From NCBI RefSeq assembly GCF_015207605.1, contig NZ_JADEWO010000001.1, positions 186,001 through 250,000 of the forward strand: a stretch of 64,000 bases of DNA, read 5' to 3'. The notes under the pieces were generated by a model, which was not told where the DNA came from, did no database searches, and worked only from the letters and a program-made list of their open reading frames with translations. Position numbers and translations under genes: made by a program. Source of the stretch: Oculatella sp. LEGE 06141 (lineage in GTDB: Bacteria > Cyanobacteriota > Cyanobacteriia > Elainellales > Elainellaceae). Positions 57,224 through 64,000 of this stretch are shown one piece after another; position 1 is the stretch's first letter; each line of letters opens with the position of its first letter.

Positions 57224-58519
57224 ATGACGATCTTTGCTTACTCCTACAGCGATCCGCTGTTTGAAACTGTGCCGGATGCATCAGTCTGGGGCAGGGAAGT
57301 AGATCGGGTGTATCAGGACTTGGGCGATCGCCAGCAACTAGAGCAGTTGTTGCGCGATTGCCAGGATGGAAAACCCATCTATCTGCTGGTGAGACGGCTA
57401 GACGAATTGGGAGATTCGGTTCAGGCCGTGGGGGACTGTTTGGCAACCCTGGAATCGCTTGGGGTGCGGCTACTTGCCATCGACGAACAGGTTGGTGTAG
57501 ACCATCAACCCTGGCCGCGATCGGACTTACTGCACCTGGTAAAAACGATTCAAACCAATCAGCATCAGCGTCAGATCAAACAAGGTCACGCTCGCAACCG
57601 CATCAAGGCCCTGCCGCCACCGGGTAAAGCGCCCTATGGCTATCGCCGTGGCAAAGACCGCTACACGGTCGATCGCAGTACCGCACCCGTGGTGAAGGAC
57701 TTTTTTGAGAATTTTCTTCTCTACGGTTCCCTAAGAGGCAGTGTCCGCTATTTGCAGAAGAAATACAACAAGAAAATTTCAGTTTCAACCGGACGACGCT
57801 GGCTAACGAATCCAGTTTATCGGGGCGACTTAGCTTACCAAACTGGCGATATTGTGCAAGATACGCACAGCGCGATTATTTCCCGCGAGGAAGCGGCACA
57901 AGTCGATCGGCTGCTGCGTCGAAATCGCCGAATGACGCCCCGCACCGCCAGTGCGCCGCGATCGCTCTCTGGTTTGGTGATTTGTAGCGTTTGTCAATCT
58001 CCCATGACAATTAGCCGTGTAACGGCTCGCCGCAGCCAGCAGGAGTATCTGTATTTACGCCCCACCCACTGCCCTGCCCAACCAAAGTGTCGAGCTATTC
58101 CCTATGCCCACCTGTTGGAACGCACCATTCAACGCATTTGTGCAGCGTTGCCCAGTGCCGTTTCAGACCTGCCCATGCCAGATATCGACCAGGTTAAGCA
58201 AGACCTGATGGCGCAAATTGCAGCCAAACAAGCCGTACTAGACCAACTGCCTGCCCTCACAGCCAGCGATATTTTGGATACGGCAACCGCTGACCTGCGA
58301 GCCTATAACCTGAGAACCGAAATGGCGAGGCTACAAGCCCAACTGTCACAGCTACCGCCTGTCAACTTGAGGGCGATCGCGCAGGTCGTCTCTATTCCCC
58401 AATTTTGGCTGGATCTGTCTGAAGCAGAACGGCGATTTTATTTCCGCGAATTTATTCGGCAGATTCAGCTAACGCGGCAGGCGGGCGAGTGGGATGTGTC
58501 ACTGCTGTTTATCTTTTAA
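57224..58519 (+). CDS. Serine recombinase-like protein lacking catalytic residues
   Basis: About 431 residues from the ATG at 57224. It has the full domain order of a large serine recombinase: resolvase N-domain, recombinase domain (GKAPYGYRRGKDRY... NPVYRGDLAY), a zinc-ribbon-like segment (LVICSVCQSPMTI... CPAQPKCRAIPY) and a C-terminal coiled coil. Against gamma-delta resolvase, however, YARVS is YSYSD (catalytic Ser and first Arg lost) and LDRLGR is LDELGD (both Arg lost). It therefore seems catalytically dead and may bind DNA for another purpose. It ends 9 bases from the convergent kinase gene. Confidence 0.85.
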   Translation: MTIFAYSYSDPLFETVPDASVWGREVDRVYQDLGDRQQLEQLLRDCQDGKPIYLLVRRLDELGDSVQAVGDCLATLESLGVRLLAIDEQVGVDHQPWPRSDLLHLVKTIQTNQHQRQIKQGHARNRIKALPPPGKAPYGYRRGKDRYTVDRSTAPVVKDFFENFLLYGSLRGSVRYLQKKYNKKISVSTGRRWLTNPVYRGDLAYQTGDIVQDTHSAIISREEAAQVDRLLRRNRRMTPRTASAPRSLSGLVICSVCQSPMTISRVTARRSQQEYLYLRPTHCPAQPKCRAIPYAHLLERTIQRICAALPSAVSDLPMPDIDQVKQDLMAQIAAKQAVLDQLPALTASDILDTATADLRAYNLRTEMARLQAQLSQLPPVNLRAIAQVVSIPQFWLDLSEAERRFYFREFIRQIQLTRQAGEWDVSLLFIF

Positions 58520-58528
58520 TCCCAACGG

Positions 58529-60880
58529 TCAGGACGGTATACAGGGATCTGCTTCCGGTAAAATCAGAGGCAGATGAACCGTAAAAGTGGTTTCACCCGT
58601 CTGGCTTGTGACCTGAATCGTCCCTCCCAAATATTCGGCAATCTTTTTAACGAGCGCCAGCCCTAGCCCGGTGCCCCCCTGTTTCCAGCGATCGCCGCTC
58701 GGCACGCGATAAAAGCGATCGAAAATGCGCGACAGTTCTTCTGCTGGAATTTCAATCCCTGAATTGGTGACGCTAAAGCACAGATGGGTAGGAGTGTCGG
58801 TTACTTCAACCGTCACCATTTCGTGAGGCGGCGTATATTTGCAGGCGTTGTTGATCAACTCCACCAGCAGCCGTTCCAGCCCCGACTCGTCAGACTGCAA
58901 CGCAGGCAGGTGAATCGGCAGCTTCAGAATCAGCGTGAGTTGGCGAGCGTCAGCCCGCTCATGAAACGATTCCATCAAATGGGGCAACCATGCCTGCAAA
59001 TCAATCGGCTCCAGCCGCATCGCCTTTGCCCCCGCTTCCAGCCGTTGCAGGTCTAGCAAATCATTAATTAAGCTGGTTTCGCGGGCACATTCATCCTGCA
59101 ATACCTTGAGATAGCGATCGTGCTGTTCGGCAGAGCGAGCCGATCGCAGCATGTGAATCGCCATTTTCATGTTGGTCAACGGCGCTCGCAGCTCATGGGA
59201 TACCGTGCTGATGAAATCGTCTTTTAAGACTGCCATTTCGTGCATTTCCTGCACCTGGCGGTTGAGGTTTTCCTCAATTTGCTTGCGGCTAGTAATGTCT
59301 TCCAACATCAGCAACAACCCGTCCGGTGAGCCAGCCAACGGCACCTGCTCAGGATGATAAATCAGGGGTTCTAGAATCAGGGCAAACCAGCGATCGCCCC
59401 ATTGCAGTTCATTTGTGGCAACGTCTTGACCTTGGTACAGTGCTTCTAGACGGGCTTGCCATTGCTCTGCGCTCAGCCAGCCTGGAACCAGTGCTTTGCA
59501 CAGGCGACTGCCCACCCGCACCTGCAACCAATCTGCCGCAACGGGGTTGCAAAACCAAATCAGGCCATCTCGATCGGCAGCAACCAGGCCAATGGAAAGG
59601 TTACGGGCGATCGCCGCCTGGGTAGAGTGAGAGCGGCCAAACTGCTCGGCCAATGCCGCCAGTTGAGCCACGCGCCGCAGGGGCACAGAGGGTTGCAGTA
59701 AGCGCTTGCCGTGCGCCTGAATTAACGGATCGGTGGTTTCATCCGTTCGCAGCACCAAATGCTGATGGTGAGCCTGCCACAGTCGGGCAATTTCTCGCTG
59801 CAACAGTTCATTTTCTTTCAACCGTTCGCTGAGGGCAACCGCTCCTCCCGTTAGAGTCAGGAGTGCGATCGGCGAAGCCATTGGCACCCAATATCCCAAA
59901 TTGAATAGCAAAGCACTGAGGCAAAGCCATGCCAAACACAGGCCAGTTAACACTCCTAGCTGTTGCCGGGTACTGAGATAGGGCAGGAGCATCGCCAACC
60001 CTGGCCCCACCAGCAGCAAAATGAATAGAAACCAACCGTCTGGCAGCACCTGCAAAAAGTTTTGCTGAAGCAGGTTGTTTAGCACAGTAGCGTGCAGAAA
60101 GACGCTCGTTGCAGCCGGATTAGCATCAAACGGGGTTTGCAGCGGATCAAAGCCTGTCGCCGTAATGCCAACCATGACAATTTTGTCTTGAAAGGCAGCA
60201 GCGGGGATTTTGCCCTCAATCACATCAACAAACGAGTATTGCGGAATTTGGGAAACAGGGCCAGTCCAGTTGATATAAAGCGGTTGGTTAACGTCAACCG
60301 GAGGAACCGCTTCTCGCACCAAACTGTAGACCTGAGCCGTGACCAACCCCAGCGTCAGGACACCTTTAACATCGGGCGGCAGGGTACGGGTAATTCCGTC
60401 TGTGTCTTCTGATTTGTAAATTTGCCCCTGGGCGATCGCCACCTCGCGCAGAGCAGGCGTTGGATGTAAGGGAACGTTGGTATAGTCCCAGGCTTGAGCC
60501 AGCACCACACGGCCATACTGAACCATTGCATCGGCCAGCACTTCATCGTCTGGGCTGGACTCAGACAGCAAAATATCAAACGCGACAACGCTCGCTTCAG
60601 ATTCAGACAGGACATTAATTAACGTGGCATAGCGTTGGCGCGACCAGGGAAACTGTCCCAATTGGCGAAGGCTGGGTTCGTCGATCGCCACCACTACAAT
60701 TCGCTCATCCCAGGGTATAGAACCTCTGGTGCGAAACAGCGTTTTGTAGGCAACTTGCTCTAACGGCTGCAACACTCCCAGTTCAAACAAGACCAAAACA
60801 GCCAGTGCCGTCAGCGTACCTGGCAGCAGAGCAGACGCAACCTTAAGCAGGGACTGCCGTTTGTGGAACTGCCAACTCAT
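58529..60880 (-). CDS. CHASE2-domain sensor histidine kinase
   Basis: A 783-residue hybrid-free sensor kinase. The order is a membrane helix near 20-40, an extracytoplasmic CHASE2 domain (about 45-275), three membrane helices (about 285-350), a PAS-like domain (about 420-535), HisKA with the phospho-acceptor His in FISTVSHELRAPLTNMK, and HATPase_c with ELINNACKYTPP and GGTGLGLALVKKI. The cognate regulator is not adjacent. The ligand of CHASE2 is unknown. Confidence 0.93.
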   Translation of the reverse strand: MSWQFHKRQSLLKVASALLPGTLTALAVLVLFELGVLQPLEQVAYKTLFRTRGSIPWDERIVVVAIDEPSLRQLGQFPWSRQRYATLINVLSESEASVVAFDILLSESSPDDEVLADAMVQYGRVVLAQAWDYTNVPLHPTPALREVAIAQGQIYKSEDTDGITRTLPPDVKGVLTLGLVTAQVYSLVREAVPPVDVNQPLYINWTGPVSQIPQYSFVDVIEGKIPAAAFQDKIVMVGITATGFDPLQTPFDANPAATSVFLHATVLNNLLQQNFLQVLPDGWFLFILLLVGPGLAMLLPYLSTRQQLGVLTGLCLAWLCLSALLFNLGYWVPMASPIALLTLTGGAVALSERLKENELLQREIARLWQAHHQHLVLRTDETTDPLIQAHGKRLLQPSVPLRRVAQLAALAEQFGRSHSTQAAIARNLSIGLVAADRDGLIWFCNPVAADWLQVRVGSRLCKALVPGWLSAEQWQARLEALYQGQDVATNELQWGDRWFALILEPLIYHPEQVPLAGSPDGLLLMLEDITSRKQIEENLNRQVQEMHEMAVLKDDFISTVSHELRAPLTNMKMAIHMLRSARSAEQHDRYLKVLQDECARETSLINDLLDLQRLEAGAKAMRLEPIDLQAWLPHLMESFHERADARQLTLILKLPIHLPALQSDESGLERLLVELINNACKYTPPHEMVTVEVTDTPTHLCFSVTNSGIEIPAEELSRIFDRFYRVPSGDRWKQGGTGLGLALVKKIAEYLGGTIQVTSQTGETTFTVHLPLILPEADPCIPS

Positions 60881-61181
60881 AAACCTATCTGTTTGCTCAA
60901 AAATGTTGGCTCAAGGGAGTTGTATCAACACACATTGTCTAAAAAACAAGCTATCTAGGAACGTAGACAGCCTGGGACACAGACGCGATCGAATTCGGGC
61001 TACCAGGACTGGAGCTAGACATCGTAGCAGGCCGATAAACGTAGAGCCGATGCAGACTACAATTCTAAGCAAGCTACGAAAAAGTAGCCTAGAGAGTATA
61101 AAGCTTAAACAAGCAATTATCGGTCAAGTCATTGTGCTGTCCGGTTTCCACCTCCTTTGAAGACGGCTTTAAAGAAATTTA
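60881..61181. promoter_or_regulatory. Region upstream of the CHASE2 kinase
   Basis: About 300 bases with no credible gene, RNA or repeat. It should hold the kinase promoter. Short plus-strand frames look random. Confidence 0.35.
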
Positions 61182-61214
61182 CAGTAGAAGCCGTAACGGG
61201 ATCGGCTTCTACTG
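61182..61214 (-). terminator. Terminator overlapping the DUF2141 gene end
   Basis: A perfect 12-bp stem CAGTAGAAGCCG/CGGCTTCTACTG around a 9-base loop. On the minus strand it begins within the last codons of the DUF2141 gene and is followed by a T-rich stretch. Confidence 0.8.
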
Positions 61215-61748
61215 CGGATACCGCATCTGAATCTGAATCGTTGGATTAGAACCGGCCACTAAAATGACCGCATCGGCATAGTTGGGCGGGCCTGTTTCAG
61301 CCGGTGCATCATTCGAAAACCCATACCCCTCTGATGGCATACCAAATGCGCCACGGTTGAGCTGTTCGTCGCGATTGCTGTCGTGGTAAATCGCCACCGC
61401 GTAAGTACCAAACTCCAGATCGTCAAAAGCGTAGGAAAACGGCTCGTCAGGCGTTTCGGGAAGGTGATCAGCAATCGGCACACAGCCTCGCTTAACCGCA
61501 CTGTCGTTGTCATTGGGAAACCCACGACTGCCGTTGAAGAGTTTGAAACAGAAGTTGCCCTCCTGCCCCCGCAAACCCATCACCTCCACCGTAAGCCGAC
61601 TCATTAACTGCGCCTGGGCAGTGCTAGACATGATGAGAAGGCTTCCCAAACTGGTCAACACTAAGCCACTGACTTTAAGCATCATGAAGCGTGATGGGGT
61701 AGACCAACAGGTATCTGCGCTACGGTGAGCCATAGGTAACCGAATCAT
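61209..61748 (-). CDS. DUF2141 exported protein
   Basis: A 179-residue protein. Hydrophobic signal segment VSGLVLTSLGSLLIMSSTAQA is followed by a DUF2141 domain with YAVAIYHDSNRDEQLNRGAFGMPSEGYGFSN, the family hallmark. Its ATG at 61748 overlaps the upstream stop (ATGA), favouring coupled translation, although a start at the MM pair (61685) would give a more normal signal peptide. The function is unknown. Confidence 0.85.
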   Translation of the reverse strand: MIRLPMAHRSADTCWSTPSRFMMLKVSGLVLTSLGSLLIMSSTAQAQLMSRLTVEVMGLRGQEGNFCFKLFNGSRGFPNDNDSAVKRGCVPIADHLPETPDEPFSYAFDDLEFGTYAVAIYHDSNRDEQLNRGAFGMPSEGYGFSNDAPAETGPPNYADAVILVAGSNPTIQIQMRYPQ

Positions 61749-62323
61749 TCAGTACGCTGTAGCCTATCCTGCTGAGCTTGGCGATCGCAATAGGCATTCA
61801 CATCATTTACCAGGGGAGCTTCTTGATTGGTGGCCGTCAACATGGCATCGTAGGCCTGGCGGGCTGCTGCCTCATCGGATAGGCGGGTGGCGGCAGATAA
61901 GTCTCGAACCGCCTGACTTGTATCGGTATACATGGCAATGAAGCGTTGCCGAAACCCGTCTAACTGCTCATCCGATAAACTAATAATTTTCATTGCCGCA
62001 GAAGCACGGTCTGCAATGTTTGAAATTTGCAAAAACATTTCGATTTGAGCCGCTCCGTCCGTTTGAGTCACCGATTGCACTTCAGATACCGCCTGGTTGG
62101 ACACTGTAATTAACCGATTGCATTCGATCGCCCGAAGCTGCTCGTCGGTCAACTCCTGTGCTTCTGGTTCATCTAATTCTGGTTCGGAGGTTGCTGCTGG
62201 CGGTTCAGGTACTCCATCCTGGGCGAACACTACTGGCGCAATGCCCACACTCAGTAGAAGGCTAGTGACAAGGGCAAAGTTCCAGGAGAGCCGCCTGGCA
62301 ATGGCGTGAGCAGGGTTAAACAT
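61745..62323 (-). CDS. Exported helical protein, unknown function
   Basis: A 192-residue protein with signal peptide (NFALVTSLLLSVGIAPVVFA then QDG) and an acidic Pro/Glu linker, followed by a helix-rich domain with two well-separated cysteines (ECNRLITVSN and AYCDRQAQ) that could form a disulfide. It overlaps the DUF2141 start by 4 bases, so the two are coupled and likely act together in the periplasm or outer envelope. Confidence 0.7.
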   Translation of the reverse strand: MFNPAHAIARRLSWNFALVTSLLLSVGIAPVVFAQDGVPEPPAATSEPELDEPEAQELTDEQLRAIECNRLITVSNQAVSEVQSVTQTDGAAQIEMFLQISNIADRASAAMKIISLSDEQLDGFRQRFIAMYTDTSQAVRDLSAATRLSDEAAARQAYDAMLTATNQEAPLVNDVNAYCDRQAQQDRLQRTE

Positions 62324-62409
62324 AGGAAAGAAACGATAACAGTAGCGAGATATAGCGTGCCAGAATAATAACCTGACAGTTTGTTGATGGCATTGGGTCG
62401 AATTCTGTT

Positions 62410-62572
62410 CCTAAGAGTATGTCTTAAAAGTGCTAAGCTCCAACTCGAACCGCCCCCTAATCCCCTAACCTTGGGGGACTTCCGAACCAGTTCTATTTCA
62501 AAGTTCCCCAGAATTGGAGAATTTAGGCGGCGGCTCGGGTGACATTCAGCACTGTTAAAACATCCTCTTAGG
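62410..62572. mobile_element. MITE-like palindromic element, copy B
   Basis: Left end CCTAAGAGTATGTCTTAAAA, right end TTAAAACATCCTCTTAGG, about 25-bp imperfect terminal inverted repeats. The core (CCGCCCCCTAATCCCC and GGAGAATTTAGGCGGCGG) matches the reverse complement of copy A at 43334-43470. No clear target duplication is seen. Confidence 0.8.
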
Positions 62573-62616
62573 ATGAGCCTTATCAGGCATTGAGTTAATA
62601 CATTAATTTAGTTTGT

Positions 62617-63051
62617 ATGCCATTTATCTACCAACGCACCATTTTTTTTCGAGACACAGATGCCGCTGGGGTGGTCTATTTTGCCAATGTTTTAGCCATG
62701 TGCCATGAAGCCTACGAGGCATCACTCGCTGCATCAGGAATCGAGATTAAACCTTTTTTTAGTCATCCCAATATTGCTATTCCAATTACCCATGCCAGCG
62801 TTGATTTCTTTCAGCCGATGTTTTGTGGCGATCGCTGCCAGATTCAGCTTAAACCAGAGTTAACGTCCAATCATCAATTTGAGATTCACTACGAGATTTA
62901 TCCAGACAGTCGCACTGACAAACTGATAGGCAAAGCGTTAACCAAACACGTGGCGATCGATGCGGTAAAACGAGCCAGGGTTGACCTCCCATCAGACTTG
63001 ATGCAGTGGTTACGCCAGTGGGCTGCTGACACCTCACCAGACAGTTTGTGA
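62617..63051 (+). CDS. 1,4-dihydroxy-2-naphthoyl-CoA hydrolase (phylloquinone pathway)
   Basis: A 144-residue hot-dog thioesterase. The catalytic Asp is in FFRDTDAAGVVYFANVLAM, then CHEAYEASLAASG and IPITHASVDFFQPMFCGD, all typical of the cyanobacterial and plant DHNA-CoA thioesterase group. The product feeds phylloquinone, the photosystem I electron carrier. It stands alone with its own leader next to MITE copy B. Confidence 0.88.
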   Translation: MPFIYQRTIFFRDTDAAGVVYFANVLAMCHEAYEASLAASGIEIKPFFSHPNIAIPITHASVDFFQPMFCGDRCQIQLKPELTSNHQFEIHYEIYPDSRTDKLIGKALTKHVAIDAVKRARVDLPSDLMQWLRQWAADTSPDSL

Positions 63052-63186
63052 CAGTTTCTTGAAATGCCTCAACGTTGTACTTCAACCAGCACAATCGTGC
63101 AGCTTAAATTTCAATTCTGAGTTTCAAAAACGGTTGAAAATAGTCGATAGTAATTCCTGGTTAAGTTGCGGTTGATCAATCCATCA

Positions 63187-63327
63187 ATGTCTGCTTCTAA
63201 ACAGTCTCAAGAGTGGCATAGTTTACTGGCCACCAGGGGGGGCGATCGCTATGCTGGAATTAGAAAAGAAATTATTCGCTTTGTATTGATCTCGGTCTAC
63301 ACCGAAGTGATGGATCAAGGAATTTAG
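63187..63327 (+). CDS. 46-residue ORF, possible small protein
   Basis: ATG 63187 to TAG 63327. The sequence (MSASKQSQEWHSLLATRGG then DRYAGIRKEIIRFVLISVYT and EVMDQGI) has realistic composition: a charged N-terminus and an amphipathic helix. It stops 2 bases before the ATG of the lipoprotein gene, which suggests translational coupling. No family was recognised. It lies near the end of the window, so its operon cannot be fully seen. Confidence 0.5.
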   Translation: MSASKQSQEWHSLLATRGGDRYAGIRKEIIRFVLISVYTEVMDQGI

Positions 63328-63329
63328 AT

Positions 63330-64000
63330 ATGGTTAAGTCTACTCAACGGTTATTCGTGCTATCTCTGCTGTTGCTGGGGGGATGTGCTTTCTTCAACCC
63401 GACCTCAGATACATCTTTATCGGTAAAAACACCATCCCCAACCGCAGAATCGCCGGCTCAAGCTCCCACCGATACGGGAGATGAGACAAATGGGGCTGCG
63501 CTCTCAGATACGGTGGTGGTGCCCGGTGAACGAGTTGGCCCTATTACCCCAGATACCAGCCATGATGAGTTAGTTGAGCGATTTGGTGAAGATGTCCTTC
63601 AGGATGAGGAAGTTAGCATTGGTGAAGGCTTTACCAAGCCTGGAACCACGGTCAATTTAGGAGAAGCGCGATCGTTCAGCATCGTCTGGACCGATGAAAG
63701 CCGCACCCAGCCAGAGGAGATCCGTAATCTGGGATCAGCATGGAAAACACCGGAAGGGATTGGTGTGGGAACGTCCTTCAACGAACTAGAACAGCAACTA
63801 GGCGAGTTTGAACTGTACGGACTGGGGTGGGATTATGGCGGCACCGTTGCCCTGGAGGATAGCGACCTGTCGCAGTATCAGGATTTGTTAATTTTGCGGC
63901 TGCAACCGACTCCTGAGGCAGCTAAAAGCGATGCGTCTGCCTTCCAGGCCGTAACAGGCGATACGCTGTTTTCGTCGGATAACCCCAACTTTCAGCAGCT
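63330..64000 (+). CDS. Lipoprotein, cut by window end (partial)
   Basis: From ATG 63330 the frame runs open for at least 223 codons to the window edge. The signal ends in LLLLGGC with lipidated Cys at about 19. A Ser/Thr/Pro linker follows, then two glycine-motif units (VGPITPDTSHDELVERFGED and IGVGTSFNELEQQLGEFE) like those in the lipoprotein at 36860-37561. The C-terminus lies outside the window. The function is unknown. Confidence 0.75.
   Translation, partial: MVKSTQRLFVLSLLLLGGCAFFNPTSDTSLSVKTPSPTAESPAQAPTDTGDETNGAALSDTVVVPGERVGPITPDTSHDELVERFGEDVLQDEEVSIGEGFTKPGTTVNLGEARSFSIVWTDESRTQPEEIRNLGSAWKTPEGIGVGTSFNELEQQLGEFELYGLGWDYGGTVALEDSDLSQYQDLLILRLQPTPEAAKSDASAFQAVTGDTLFSSDNPNFQQ

Overview
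The window is chromosomal DNA from an oxygenic cyanobacterium. Direct evidence is the photosystem II genes psbB, psbT and psbM, a high-light-inducible protein gene, the clpR-clpP3 pair, a cyanobacterial-type principal sigma factor, PEP carboxylase, a DHNA-CoA thioesterase (phylloquinone pathway) and very frequent GCGATCGC (HIP1-type) octamers. The gene set and the MITE-like repeats resemble Leptolyngbya-like or other filamentous lineages, but placement below the phylum is inference. There is no rRNA operon, CRISPR array, complete insertion sequence or prophage.

Layout. 1-5.3 kb: ftsW (septal peptidoglycan), ccdA and ccs1 (System II cytochrome c maturation), a 31-residue membrane peptide, a nucleotidyltransferase-fold protein and a small hypothetical. 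5.3-8 kb: a two-gene flotillin/NfeD-like membrane operon. 8.6-11.6 kb: two small conserved proteins, sigA and an hli gene. 11.8-22 kb: sugar-type ABC ATPase, dprA, a proline-rich membrane protein, glutathionyl-hydroquinone reductase, a nucleoside transporter, a creatininase-family hydrolase, a thioesterase, a tandem universal stress protein and a beta-class DNA methyltransferase. 22-24.8 kb: psbM and an unusual ferredoxin on the minus strand, divergent from psbB-psbT. 24.8-32.8 kb: nrdR, rps1, a HAD phosphatase, metK with a hairpin in its leader, clpR-clpP3, a J-domain/TPR protein and a methyltransferase. 32.9-37.9 kb: a CysQ/IMPase-like phosphatase, a PfkB kinase, an undecaprenyl-phosphate sugar transferase, rsmI, a lipoprotein and a LapA-domain protein. 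37.9-44.2 kb: an HTH protein with a low-complexity linker, membrane and unknown proteins, tRNA-Arg(TCT) and a protein with a C-terminal Cys cluster.

44.4-53.6 kb is the most accessory-like part: acs, small exported proteins, a lipoprotein with an HExxH motif, a 638-residue membrane protein with three C-terminal repeats, an S9 peptidase and an Anbu proteasome-like protease. 53.7-64 kb: ppc, a serine-recombinase homologue that appears to have lost its catalytic residues, a CHASE2 histidine kinase, an overlapping pair of exported proteins, DHNA-CoA thioesterase, a 46-codon ORF and a lipoprotein cut by the window end.

Most genes are single or in two-gene units separated by strong hairpin terminators, usual for cyanobacteria. 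Four MITE-like elements are present; three share one terminal motif, pointing to a single trans-acting transposase. The strongest candidates for something undescribed are the triple-repeat membrane protein (48.7-50.6 kb), the apparently inactive recombinase (57.2-58.5 kb), the Cys-cluster protein (42.1-43.0 kb) and the MITE family.
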